From: CADEDH01 sp965262175
GTDB lineage: Bacteria; Actinomycetota; Acidimicrobiia; Acidimicrobiales; SZUA-35
Direction of reading: 5' to 3'
Assembly: GCA_965262175.1 (NCBI GenBank)
Contig: CBDHES010000002.1
Coordinates: 1,612,001 to 1,676,000, forward strand
Length of the DNA stretch: 64,000 bases
Of this stretch, positions 26,158 through 34,630 are shown in pieces; positions within the stretch are counted from its first letter, which is position 1; each line of letters begins with the position of its first letter. A model generated the notes under the pieces. It did not search any database. It was not told where the DNA came from and worked only from the letters and a program-made list of their open reading frames with translations. Both the position numbers and the translations under genes were made by a program.

Positions 26158-27906
26158 GTGGCCACCAGGCCCGACGCCGCGCCGTCCGCTCGACCGACCG
26201 CCGACGACCCCCCGATCGATGGCCCGTCCGATGGCCCGACCGATGGGCGGCCACGGGCATCGGTCGGCCTGACGCTGGCCGACCGGCTGAGCCTCGCCGG
26301 TTGGCCGATCGCCGCCATGGCCATCGCCGCCGCGGTGGTGATCCCCATCGCCTTCCTCGCCACCAGCGTGATCGATCCCAGCACCGAGGTGTGGCGCCAG
26401 CAGTGGGAGACCCGGCTCCCGTCCCAGTTGATCGACACCGCCGTGCTCCTGGCCGGGGTCGGGATCGGGACCCTCGTCATCGGGGGTGGCCTGGCGTGGC
26501 TGGTCACCGCCTACCGATTCCCCGGCTCCCGGCTCTTCGGCTGGCTGCTGGTGGCGCCCCTGGCGATGCCGAGCTACGTGCTGGGGTTCGTCACGCTCTC
26601 GGTCATCGGGTTCACCGGACCGGTCCAGGGGTGGTGGCGGGACACCTTCGGGGCCGACGCCTGGTTCCCCGAGGTCCGGTCGATGGGTGGCGCCATCATC
26701 GTGTTCACCCTCGTGCTCTACCCCTACGTGTTCCTCCTGACCCGGGCGGCCCTCGCCGACCAGGCCGGCTCGGCCTACCAGGTGGCCCGGAGCCTCGGGG
26801 CCGGACCGACCGAGGCCGCTCGCCGGGTGGCGCTGCCCCTCCTCCGGCCCGCGGTGGCGGCCGGCCTCGGCGTGGTGATGATGGAGACCCTGACCGACTT
26901 CGCCACGGTCCAGTACTTCGGCGTCGACACGGTCACGGTCGGCGTGTTCCGGATCTGGCAGGGGACGTTCGACCGTGACGCCGCCAGCGAGCTGGCCACC
27001 CTGGTCCTGGTCGTCGCCCTGGTCATCATCGCCGTCGAGCGGGCCCTTCGAGGTCGGGCCCGATTCGGCCAGGCGGCCGGCGAGGGCTCCCGCCTCGTAC
27101 CCCACCGCCTGGCCGGTGCTCGCGCCGTGGTGGCCACCACCGTGTGCTCGGTCGTGCTCCTGGCCGCGTTCGGGGCGCCGACGATCCAGCTCGTCGTGTG
27201 GGCCGTCGAGGAGGCGACCGGCCCCCGGGGGACCCCGCTGGTCGACCGGTTCCTGACCTTCCTCCAGAACTCGGCGACCCTGGCCGTGCTCACCGCGGCG
27301 GTGTGCCTCGTCGCCGCCGTGGTGGTGACCAATGCCGCCCGGTTCAGCCGCGGCCGGACCGTCGGGGTGGCGGCCCGCCTCACCGCGGTCGGCTACGCCG
27401 TACCCGGACCGGTGGTGGCCATCGGGGTCGTCCTGGCGCTGGTGGCCCTCGACGGGGCGTTGGAGGCGATCGGGCTCGGGTTGCCCGGCGTGGTGGCCAC
27501 CGGGTCGTTGATCGGGTTGGTCTACGCCTACAGCATCCGGTTCCTGGCCCCCGGCCTGACCGCCGTCGAGTCGGGGCTGACCCAGGTCCCGGAGGAGATC
27601 ACCGCCTCGGCCCGCAGCCTCGGTGGCCGCCCGATCGAGGTCGTGCGGCGGATCCACCTCCCCCTGGCCCGGACCAGCGTGGTCACCGCGGTGGTGTTGG
27701 TGGCGATCGACGCCCTCAAGGAACTGCCGATCGTGCTGTTGCTGCGGCCCTTCGGCTTCGACACCCTGTCGGTGTGGACCTACAACCTGGCGTCGGAGTC
27801 TCGGTTCCAGCAGGCGGCGCTGCCGGCGATCGCCATCGTCGTCATCGCCCTGATCCCGGTGGCGCTGCTGTCCAAGCAGCTGGCCCGCGGCGGGGAGAGC
27901 CCGTGA
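26158..27906 (+). CDS. Ferric iron ABC transporter permease (two fused BPD domains)
   Basis: A 582-residue protein with about 12 membrane helices and two binding-protein-dependent transport domains, as in FbpB. The first EAA-type loop reads SAYQVARSLGAGPTEAARRV and the second EEITASARSLGGRPIEVVRRI. The cytoplasmic N-terminus (about 45 residues) is Pro/Asp-rich. Begins with GTG one base after the stop of the binding protein and ends in a GTGA overlap with the ATPase gene, so the three subunits are translated together. Substrate follows from the binding protein. Confidence 0.9.
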   Translation: MATRPDAAPSARPTADDPPIDGPSDGPTDGRPRASVGLTLADRLSLAGWPIAAMAIAAAVVIPIAFLATSVIDPSTEVWRQQWETRLPSQLIDTAVLLAGVGIGTLVIGGGLAWLVTAYRFPGSRLFGWLLVAPLAMPSYVLGFVTLSVIGFTGPVQGWWRDTFGADAWFPEVRSMGGAIIVFTLVLYPYVFLLTRAALADQAGSAYQVARSLGAGPTEAARRVALPLLRPAVAAGLGVVMMETLTDFATVQYFGVDTVTVGVFRIWQGTFDRDAASELATLVLVVALVIIAVERALRGRARFGQAAGEGSRLVPHRLAGARAVVATTVCSVVLLAAFGAPTIQLVVWAVEEATGPRGTPLVDRFLTFLQNSATLAVLTAAVCLVAAVVVTNAARFSRGRTVGVAARLTAVGYAVPGPVVAIGVVLALVALDGALEAIGLGLPGVVATGSLIGLVYAYSIRFLAPGLTAVESGLTQVPEEITASARSLGGRPIEVVRRIHLPLARTSVVTAVVLVAIDALKELPIVLLLRPFGFDTLSVWTYNLASESRFQQAALPAIAIVVIALIPVALLSKQLARGGESP

Positions 27907-28967
27907 CCGCCCTGGAGGTCGACGGCCTTCGGACCGTGTACGGCGAGGTGGTGGCCCTCGACGGGGCCAGCCTCACCCTGGCCCCCGGTGAACTGCTGGC
28001 CGTCGTCGGACCGAGCGGCTGCGGCAAGTCGACGCTGCTGCGAACGATCGCCGGACTGGTCGACGCCACCGACGGGCGGGTCGTCCTCGGCGGCCAGCTG
28101 GTCGAGGACGGAACCCGTCGGGTGCCACCGGAGCGGCGGGCGGTGGGCCTGGTGTTCCAGGAACACGCACTGTTCCCCCACCTGACCGTCGCCGACAACG
28201 TGGCGTTCGGGGTCCGGGGTCGGTCGAAGCTCGACGTCGGCGCCCGGGTGGCGGCGATGCTGGAGCTGGTCGACCTGCCGACCCACGGCCAGCGATTCCC
28301 CCACGAGCTGTCGGGCGGGGAGCGCCAACGGGTGGCGTTGGCTCGGGCGCTGGCCCCCGAACCGGATCTGATGCTGTTCGACGAGCCCTTCGCCAGCCTC
28401 GACCGCAACCTGCGGGTCCAGCTCCGGCGGGATGTGGTCCAGGCCCTCCGGGCCACCTCGACCGCGTCGGTGTTCGTGACCCACGACCAGCACGAGGCGT
28501 TGGCCATCGGCGACCGGATCGCCGTGATGCGCCGGGGCCGGATCGTTCAGATCGACGCCCCCGAGGCCGTGTACCACCGGCCGGTCGATCGGTTCGTGGC
28601 CTCGTTCATGGGCGAGGCCAGCTTCCTGCCGATCGAGGTCGACGACAGCCGACCGACCAGCCCGCTCGGTGCCGTCGACGACGTGGCGGGGCCGGCGGTG
28701 GCCATGGTCCGGCCCGATGACGTCGCGTTCGTGGTCGACGCGGCGGGCGACGACGAGATCGTCGCCGCCGAGTACCGGGGCAGCGCCTGGCTCCACACCG
28801 TCCGGCTCGGCCAGGGCCCGACCGTGCTGACCGCCAGCTCCCACCTCGACGCCCCCGAGCCCGGCACCCGAGGGCACCTCGAGCTGGTGCCCGGCCATCG
28901 CCAGGTGCCGATCCCGGTCGACGGCCCCGAGGGAGCCGAGGGCACCGACCCATCCGAGTACCGCTGA
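27903..28967 (+). CDS. Ferric iron ABC transporter ATP-binding protein
   Basis: A 354-residue ATPase of the FbpC/PotA type. Walker A GPSGCGKSTLLRTIAGL is near residue 36, the Q-loop in LVFQEHALFPHLTV, signature LSGGERQRVALARAL near 138, Walker B LMLFDEPFASLD and the switch His in VFVTHDQHEAL. The C-terminal TOBE-like domain (after about 240) ends in an acidic tail. The GTG at 27903 gives a 4-base overlap with the permease stop. It powers uptake of Fe(III) together with the two preceding proteins. Confidence 0.92.
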   Translation: MTALEVDGLRTVYGEVVALDGASLTLAPGELLAVVGPSGCGKSTLLRTIAGLVDATDGRVVLGGQLVEDGTRRVPPERRAVGLVFQEHALFPHLTVADNVAFGVRGRSKLDVGARVAAMLELVDLPTHGQRFPHELSGGERQRVALARALAPEPDLMLFDEPFASLDRNLRVQLRRDVVQALRATSTASVFVTHDQHEALAIGDRIAVMRRGRIVQIDAPEAVYHRPVDRFVASFMGEASFLPIEVDDSRPTSPLGAVDDVAGPAVAMVRPDDVAFVVDAAGDDEIVAAEYRGSAWLHTVRLGQGPTVLTASSHLDAPEPGTRGHLELVPGHRQVPIPVDGPEGAEGTDPSEYR

Positions 28968-28977
28968 GCCCGGCTCG

Positions 28978-30360
28978 ATGAGCCGGGTCGTGGTGATCGG
29001 GGCCGGACCGGCCGGCTTGTGCGCCGCGGTGTACGCCGCCGAGGCCGGCCACGACGTCATCGTGGTCGAGGCCACCGACTCGGTCGGCGGCATGGCCGGC
29101 AGCTTCGAGGTGGCCGGGGTCCGGGTCGACTACGGCTCGCACCGGCTCCACGCCTCGACCGACCCCCGGTTCCTCCAGCGGCTGCGGTCCCTCCTGGGTG
29201 ACGACCTCCAGACCCGGGTCCGCAACGGTCGGATCCGCCTCGCCGGCCGGTGGGTGTCGTTCCCGCTCCAGATCGGGCCGATGGTCCGCCAACTCCCGGC
29301 CTCCTTCGGGCTCCGGGTCGGGATGGAGACCCTGGTCGGCATGGCCCGGGTCGAGGGTCGGGCCGGGGCGGGCGGCACCTTCGCCGAGGAGATCCGCCGT
29401 CGGCTGGGGCCCACGGTGGCCCGGCAGTTCTATGAGCCCTACGCCCGGAAGCTGTACGGGGTCGACGCCGACGCCCTGTCGGCCGAGTTGGCCCACCGCC
29501 GGGTGTCGGCGAGCTCGCCGATGGCGGTCCTGAACCAGGCGGTCCGGGCCCGGCGAGTGTCGGGACGGACCTTCGCCTATCCCCGACGGGGCTATGGCCA
29601 GGTCGCCGAGGCCTTGGCCGAGGCGGCGGAGGGAGCCGGGGCCCAGCTCCGGTTCGGGGAGGCGGTCACCACCGTCGTCCCGGGGGCGGCCCCGACCGTC
29701 GCCACCGCCGCCGGCGACCTGGAGGCCGACGTCGTGCTCTCGTCGATGCCCATCCCGGCCCTGGCGGCGGCGATGGGCGAGGCGGTCGAGGCGTCGATCG
29801 CCTCCGCCGTCGACGCCGTCCGGACCCGGGCCATGGTGCTCGTGTACCTGGTGGTCCCCCGTCCCCGCTACACGCCCTTCGACGCTCACTACTTCCCGTC
29901 GCTCGATCTGACGACGAGCCGCCTCTCCGAGCCGAAGAACTACCGCGACGGCCCCGACCCCACCGACCGGACCGTCCTCTGCGCCGAGCTGCCCTGCTGG
30001 GTGGGCGACCCGACGTGGTCGGCCGATGACGACCAGCTGGCCGAGCTGGTCGTCGAGGATCTGAGGCGGGCCGGCCTGCCCGACCCCGGCCCCGTCGACG
30101 TGGTCATCCGGCGCCTCCCGGCCGTCTACCCGGTGTACGAGACGGCGACGGAGACCGCCCGGGCCGCCGTCGACACGTGGCTGACCGATCTCGACGGTGT
30201 GGTCAGCTTCGGGCGGCAGGGGCTCGGGGTTCCCGACAACCTCCACCACGTGGTGGCCATGGGCGAGGCGGCCGCCGCCGCCGTGACGTCGGCCGGCGTC
30301 GACCGTGGCCGGTGGGCGGGGGCGCTCCGGGGGTTCGCCGACCACGTCGTCGCCGATTGA
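28978..30360 (+). CDS. FAD-dependent amine-oxidase-fold oxidoreductase
   Basis: A 460-residue flavoprotein. The dinucleotide-binding motif VVVIGAGPAGLCAAVYAAEAG begins at residue 4, followed by VVEATDSVGGMAGSF. The region YEPYARKLYGVDADALSAE resembles UDP-galactopyranose mutase and protoporphyrinogen-oxidase-like proteins of polysaccharide loci rather than true heme enzymes. It lies 10 bases after the iron ABC operon and 59 bases before a sugar epimerase; a role in envelope glycan modification is the better guess. Real protoporphyrinogen oxidase is encoded at 44.1 kb. Confidence 0.75.
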   Translation: MSRVVVIGAGPAGLCAAVYAAEAGHDVIVVEATDSVGGMAGSFEVAGVRVDYGSHRLHASTDPRFLQRLRSLLGDDLQTRVRNGRIRLAGRWVSFPLQIGPMVRQLPASFGLRVGMETLVGMARVEGRAGAGGTFAEEIRRRLGPTVARQFYEPYARKLYGVDADALSAELAHRRVSASSPMAVLNQAVRARRVSGRTFAYPRRGYGQVAEALAEAAEGAGAQLRFGEAVTTVVPGAAPTVATAAGDLEADVVLSSMPIPALAAAMGEAVEASIASAVDAVRTRAMVLVYLVVPRPRYTPFDAHYFPSLDLTTSRLSEPKNYRDGPDPTDRTVLCAELPCWVGDPTWSADDDQLAELVVEDLRRAGLPDPGPVDVVIRRLPAVYPVYETATETARAAVDTWLTDLDGVVSFGRQGLGVPDNLHHVVAMGEAAAAAVTSAGVDRGRWAGALRGFADHVVAD

Positions 30361-30406
30361 CCGGCCCGACCCCGGCACTCCTGATAGGCAGTCAGGATGG
30401 TGAAGA

Positions 30407-30420
30407 GTAAGCTAGCCTAA
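30407..30420. promoter_or_regulatory. -10 box (TAAGCT) overlapping a TTAGGC-type palindrome
   Basis: TAAGCT (30408-30413) ends 6 bases before the ATG at 30420, the leaderless pattern. The surrounding GTAAGCTAGCCTAA read on the other strand is TTAGGCTAGCTTAC, which matches the DtxR/IdeR half TTAGGCTAACCTAA at 11 of 14 positions. The promoter is the firmer reading; the metal-box reading is speculative. Confidence 0.4.
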
Positions 30421-31526
30421 TGACTATGGATCGGGAGCCCTCCCCTTCGGGTCCGAGTGGCGTCAGTGCCACCGTTGGGCCGCCCACCACCGTGCTGGTA
30501 ACCGGTGCCGCCGGTTTCATCGGCTCCCACCTGGTCGACGGCCTGCTGGCCGAGGGGCACCGGGTGGTCGGCGTCGACGATTTCGACCCGTGGTACTCGC
30601 CGGCCACCAAGGCGGCCAACCTCGCGGCGGCCCGTGCCGACCACCGCTTCGAGCTGATCAACGCCGACCTGACCGAGGACGGGCTCGCCGGGCGGCTGGC
30701 GGCGCGCCGAATGGCACCGACGGTGGTGTTCCACCTGGCCGGCCGGCCCGGGGTCCAGGACTCGTGGGGGCCCTCGTTCGGGGAGTCGACCCGACGCAAC
30801 GTGACCGCCACCCAGCGGGTCTTCGAGCTGGCCCATGCCCTGGAGGTCGACCGGGTGGTCTACGCCTCCAGCTCCTCGGTGTACGGCCGGTCGGCGGAGG
30901 GACGAGGGCGCCGGGCCGAGCAGCCCGTGAGCCCCTACGGGGTGACGAAGCTGGCCGGCGAGCACCTGGCGGCCGCCTACCGAGCTCGGGGGTTGACGGT
31001 GACCTGCCTTCGGTACTTCACCGTCTACGGCCCCCGCCAGCGGCCCGACATGGCGTTCCATCGGTTGTTCGACGCAGCCCAACCGGGCCCAGCGGTCTTC
31101 GTCCGGCGAGGCGACGGCACCCAACGCCGCGAGTTCACCCACGTCGCCGACGTCGTGGCGGCCACCCTGGCCGCCGGGTGGCGGACCGAGGCGGCCGACG
31201 CCACGATCGACGTCGGCGGCGGCACGGCGACCAGCCTCAACACGGCGATCGAGCTGATCGAAGGGATCACGGGCTCGACGGTCCGGTTGCGAACGGCCCC
31301 CGACGCGGCTGGCGACCCCGAGGCGACCCGGGCCGATCATCGCCAGGCTCGACACCGGCTGGGATGGGCGCCGACGATCGACCTCCGGTCGGGCCTCGAA
31401 TCGCAGTGGGCCTGGCATCGCCGGAGCGACGGGCGACCACCACACACAGGCCGACCACGAGCAACACCCAGCCGGCGGTCAGCACCACGTCCCACGGGCC
31501 CATCCGCTGGTGATCGGGCAGCGTGA
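30420..31526 (+). CDS. NAD-dependent UDP-sugar epimerase
   Basis: An extended SDR of 368 residues, similar to UDP-glucose/UDP-glucuronate 4-epimerases. VTGAAGFIGSHLVDGLLAEG is near residue 27, VDDFDPWYSPATK near 54, SSSSVYG with the catalytic Ser/Thr near 143, and YGVTKLAGEHL with Tyr/Lys near 172. RYFTVYGPRQRPDMA binds the sugar nucleotide. The family domain ends near WAWHRR (about base 31424). The last 33 codons are basic, non-conserved sequence lying antisense to the membrane domain of the convergent gene. The partner at 32.8 kb is a GT2 enzyme, so it probably supplies a sugar nucleotide. Confidence 0.82.
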   Translation: MTMDREPSPSGPSGVSATVGPPTTVLVTGAAGFIGSHLVDGLLAEGHRVVGVDDFDPWYSPATKAANLAAARADHRFELINADLTEDGLAGRLAARRMAPTVVFHLAGRPGVQDSWGPSFGESTRRNVTATQRVFELAHALEVDRVVYASSSSVYGRSAEGRGRRAEQPVSPYGVTKLAGEHLAAAYRARGLTVTCLRYFTVYGPRQRPDMAFHRLFDAAQPGPAVFVRRGDGTQRREFTHVADVVAATLAAGWRTEAADATIDVGGGTATSLNTAIELIEGITGSTVRLRTAPDAAGDPEATRADHRQARHRLGWAPTIDLRSGLESQWAWHRRSDGRPPHTGRPRATPSRRSAPRPTGPSAGDRAA

Positions 31527-32796
31527 GCCGCCACACCCGGTACCAGGGGGAGGCGGTGTCGTCGAAGTCGACGATCAGGGTCAGCCGACCGGTCGAGGCC
31601 TCCCAGGCCAAGATGAGCCAGGTGACGACGCCGAGGGCGGACGCCACCGACGTCGCCGCCAGGAGACGACGACTCGTCCCGACCGCTGCGGCCATCGCCG
31701 CCACCACCAGCGGCAGGACGGGGACGATCTGACGGCCGGGCCACCACCAGCCATGCATCGTGAGCGCCACCCAGGTGGCGACCGCCCACCCGGCGCCGAC
31801 CGCCGCCAGCACGACCGGCCACCCCGGTCGTCGACGGACGACCAACCAGACCAGGGCCGGGTACAGGCCGAGGTAGGCCGGGTGCCAGGCCCCGATGCCG
31901 AACATCCGGTCGACCACCAGCCCGATGAGGCGTCGGGTCCTCCCGACGTAGTCGGGGTCGGCGCCGACGACCAGCAACTCACCGTCGACGAAGTGGTCGC
32001 CGGTGGCGTAGGCCGTCCACCCGCCGTAGAGCAGGCGGTGGAGGGCGAGGTAGGCGATGGCGGCGACGACGTAGACGGCCACGGTGGTCCACGGCCATCG
32101 ACCGACCCGGCGCCGATGGGCGACGATCCCAGCCGTCGCCAGCACCGCGGCGACCGGGACGTACTTCACCGCCAGCCACGGCAGGGCGATGACGGCCAGC
32201 CCGGCGACCATCGCCCCCCGGCGGGTGGGCCGGCCGGTGACGGCCACCACCCCGCCGATCACCGCCAACGCAGCCGGCGTGGCCGGATAGATCTGCGTGC
32301 CGTAGGTGGCCAACGGCGGCGTTGCGAAGAAGCCGGCCACCACCACCGACGCCGGGACCAGCGGTGCCCCCAGGCGGTCGACGGCGAAGCGGAGGGTGAG
32401 GGCGGCGGTGAGCCCGACCACACCGAGGAGGAAGAGCTTCGCCCCCACCCAGCCACCGAGCAGGACGGGCCCGGCGAGCAGGAGGGGCAGGAGGGGGTCG
32501 TGGGGGCTCACCCGGCGACCGGTGGCGTCGAGCGGCACGGTCTGGGGGTTGAGGGGCACCTCGTGGAACGACCGGTACCGACCGTCGGCGATCTCGTCGC
32601 TGATGTCGAGATCGCGATCCTCGCCGAGAGAGATCGCCGTCAGGAGATACTGGGGCTCGTCGGCGGTGACCCGCGCCCCGTAGGTGGCCCGGGCCCCCAG
32701 CCCGGCCGACCCGACCACCATCGCCACGAGGCCGACGCCGACCATGGCGACCGCCAGCCGTCCATCGGCACGACCACTGCCATCGACCCGAGTCAC
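31267..32796 (-). CDS. Polytopic membrane protein, possible GT-C glycosyltransferase
   Basis: A 509-residue protein with about 10-12 hydrophobic helices. After the first helix a loop reads TADEPQYLLTAISLGEDRDLD, whose Asp/Glu pair resembles the catalytic extracytoplasmic loop of GT-C enzymes (PMT/ArnT type) using polyprenyl-phosphate sugars. Membrane segments end near base 31426; the remaining 52 residues are Gly/Pro/Arg-rich and run antisense through the end of the convergent epimerase. The start is a GTG at 32796, six bases after TATCCT. Without a firm family match the enzyme class is inference. Confidence 0.65.
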   Translation of the reverse strand: MTRVDGSGRADGRLAVAMVGVGLVAMVVGSAGLGARATYGARVTADEPQYLLTAISLGEDRDLDISDEIADGRYRSFHEVPLNPQTVPLDATGRRVSPHDPLLPLLLAGPVLLGGWVGAKLFLLGVVGLTAALTLRFAVDRLGAPLVPASVVVAGFFATPPLATYGTQIYPATPAALAVIGGVVAVTGRPTRRGAMVAGLAVIALPWLAVKYVPVAAVLATAGIVAHRRRVGRWPWTTVAVYVVAAIAYLALHRLLYGGWTAYATGDHFVDGELLVVGADPDYVGRTRRLIGLVVDRMFGIGAWHPAYLGLYPALVWLVVRRRPGWPVVLAAVGAGWAVATWVALTMHGWWWPGRQIVPVLPLVVAAMAAAVGTSRRLLAATSVASALGVVTWLILAWEASTGRLTLIVDFDDTASPWYRVWRLTLPDHQRMGPWDVVLTAGWVLLVVGLCVVVARRSGDARPTAIRGPTGGRSSAPIPAGVEPGDDRPGSPRGRQPRRGPFATGPSSP

Positions 32797-32802
32797 GGAT
32801 CG

Positions 32803-32808
32803 AGGATA
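32803..32808 (-). promoter_or_regulatory. -10 box (TATCCT) of the GT-C-like gene
   Basis: On the minus strand TATCCT ends exactly 6 bases before the GTG at 32796; no ribosome binding site, so leaderless. Confidence 0.5.
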
Positions 32809-32872
32809 GCGACCCCCGACACCGTGTGGTCAAGGACACCTAACTCCATAGAGTATGGGCTGTGAATAGTCG

Positions 32873-34546
32873 ATGGCAGGAGCTGCAGGAGTCGACCGGC
32901 CCGTGAGCCTGTTGAGGATCGCTCGGTCGCGGTTGCCGGGCTGGCTGGTGCTGACCGCGGGGGTGACGGCCGGGGTGCTGGCGGCGGCCGTCCTCGTGCG
33001 AACGGTCGACGGTGCGGCGTTGGCCGACGCCGTGCGACAGGCGGGTCGAGACCCGGTGGGGCTCGTCGTCGCCGGGGTCGGGTTCGGGCTGGCCTTCGTC
33101 CTCCGGGCGGTGGCGTGGCGGCGGGTGCTTCCCACGCTGACCCTCGGCCAGGCGCTGGCGGCGATCCATCTCGCCCTCGGGGCCAACCATCTCCTGCCGT
33201 TCCGCATGGGCGAGCCATTTCGGGTGCTCAGCGTCGTTCGCCGGACATCGATCGGAGCCCCGGCGGCGACGGCATCGACCGTGATGCTCCGGGCGATCGA
33301 CATGGTCACGGTCGTGGCCATCGGGCTGGCGGCGGCCCCGGCGGTCTATCTGGGGCTGATCGGATGGGCCGCGGTGGCGATGCTCGTCGTCGTCGGTGCC
33401 GCCGCGGTGGCCGCCGGATGGTGGCTCCGATCGATCACCAGCCGCCGATCCGAGGTACGGCTGCCGGGCCCGCTCGCCGTCGGGCTGAGCGCTGCGGCGT
33501 GGCTGGCCGAGGCGGTGCTGGTGTGGCAGGTGGCGGGGTGGGCCGGGCTCGACCTCTCCTGGCCCGAGGCGGTGATCGTCACGACGGTGGCGATCGCCGC
33601 CCAGTTCGCCGCCATCGCCCCCGGCGGTCTCGGAACCTATGAGGCGGCGGCGGTCGCGGCCTACGTCGGGCTGGGGTACGAGGCCGAGCCGGCCCTGGTC
33701 GCCGCGGTGGGGGCCCACGGGCTGAAGACGGGGTACTCGATCGTCGCCGGCGCGATCGCCGTCGTCACCCCGGCCCCGTCGCTCCTCGGCCGGTTCCGGA
33801 TCGCGCCCGCCCATCGAGGCGACCATTCGGTCGATCCGACCGCCTCGCCGCCACCGGAGGGCCCGGTCCTGTTGTTCATGCCGGCGTTCAACGAGGAGGC
33901 GGCCGTCGGAGCCTGCGTCGGCCGGACCCCCCGGTCGGTGGCGGGCCGGCCGGTGGAGGTGCTGGTGATCGACGACGGCTCGACCGACGCCACGGCCGAG
34001 CGGGCGGCCGAGGCGGGGGCCGAGGTGCTGCGGGTCACGCCCAATCGCGGGCTGGGGGCGGCGGTGCGACTCGGCCTGGCGACGGCGGTCGAGCGGGGCG
34101 TGGCGGCCGTGGCGTTCTGCGACGCCGACGGCGAGTACCCGCCGGAGCAGCTCGAGGCGATGGTCGCCCCGATCCTCGACGGCCGGGCCGACTACGTCAC
34201 GGGAAGCCGGTTCCTCGGACACATCGAGCACATGCGGCCCCATCGCCGGTTGGGGAACCGGCTGCTCACGGCTGCGTTGTCGATCGTGGCCCGACGTCGC
34301 ATCTCCGACGGCCAGACCGGGTACCGGGCACTCTCGCCCCGAGCCGCGGCCGCAGCCGAGATCATCCACGATTTCAACTACGCCCAGGTCCTGACCCTGG
34401 ACCTCCTGGCCAAGGGATACCGCCACGTCGAGGTGCCGATCAGCTACCGGTTCCGGACCACCGGCGACAGCTTCATCAAGCTCGGCCCCTACCTTCGGCG
34501 GGTGGTACCGGCCGTCTATCGAGAGGTCAACACCGCCTCCTCCTGA
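32873..34546 (+). CDS. Fusion: flippase-like (UPF0104/LPG-synthase-TM) domain plus GT2 glycosyltransferase
   Basis: A 557-residue two-part protein. Residues about 15-310 form 7-8 membrane helices with the family features LGANHLLPFRMGEPFRV and AAIAPGGLGTYEAAAVAAYV, as in AglD/YbhN-type and MprF-like membrane domains. Residues about 325-550 are a GT2 domain related to dolichol-phosphate mannosyltransferase: PAFNEEAAVGACV, VLVIDDGSTDAT, FCDADGEYPPEQLEAM (DxD-type metal site) and SDGQTGYRALS. It probably makes a polyprenyl-phosphate sugar at the inner face and may help present it to the membrane. The ATG at 32873 lacks a clear leader signal. Confidence 0.8.
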   Translation: MAGAAGVDRPVSLLRIARSRLPGWLVLTAGVTAGVLAAAVLVRTVDGAALADAVRQAGRDPVGLVVAGVGFGLAFVLRAVAWRRVLPTLTLGQALAAIHLALGANHLLPFRMGEPFRVLSVVRRTSIGAPAATASTVMLRAIDMVTVVAIGLAAAPAVYLGLIGWAAVAMLVVVGAAAVAAGWWLRSITSRRSEVRLPGPLAVGLSAAAWLAEAVLVWQVAGWAGLDLSWPEAVIVTTVAIAAQFAAIAPGGLGTYEAAAVAAYVGLGYEAEPALVAAVGAHGLKTGYSIVAGAIAVVTPAPSLLGRFRIAPAHRGDHSVDPTASPPPEGPVLLFMPAFNEEAAVGACVGRTPRSVAGRPVEVLVIDDGSTDATAERAAEAGAEVLRVTPNRGLGAAVRLGLATAVERGVAAVAFCDADGEYPPEQLEAMVAPILDGRADYVTGSRFLGHIEHMRPHRRLGNRLLTAALSIVARRRISDGQTGYRALSPRAAAAAEIIHDFNYAQVLTLDLLAKGYRHVEVPISYRFRTTGDSFIKLGPYLRRVVPAVYREVNTASS

Positions 34547-34588
34547 TCACCCCCGATCGGTGAGTGAAGTCCTCTTGTATTTAGGCAG

Positions 34589-34600
34589 TAAGTGTGCTTA
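34589..34600. promoter_or_regulatory. Palindrome TAAGTGTGCTTA, possible operator
   Basis: A perfect 4+4 inverted repeat in the promoter region of the iron-assimilation-like lipoprotein, directly after TTAGGCAG. It overlaps where a -10 element (TTATCA) would fall, so a bound repressor would block transcription. The gene for a DtxR-family regulator is the next one downstream. Confidence 0.4.
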
Positions 34601-34630
34601 TCATCTGCCGGTCGAACCGAAAGGACACCC

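Noticed and set aside
28978..30360. Calling the FAD oxidoreductase a second protoporphyrinogen oxidase
   Set aside because: Its middle region resembles UDP-galactopyranose-mutase-like proteins and its neighbours are envelope sugar genes; the heme enzyme is at 44.1 kb.
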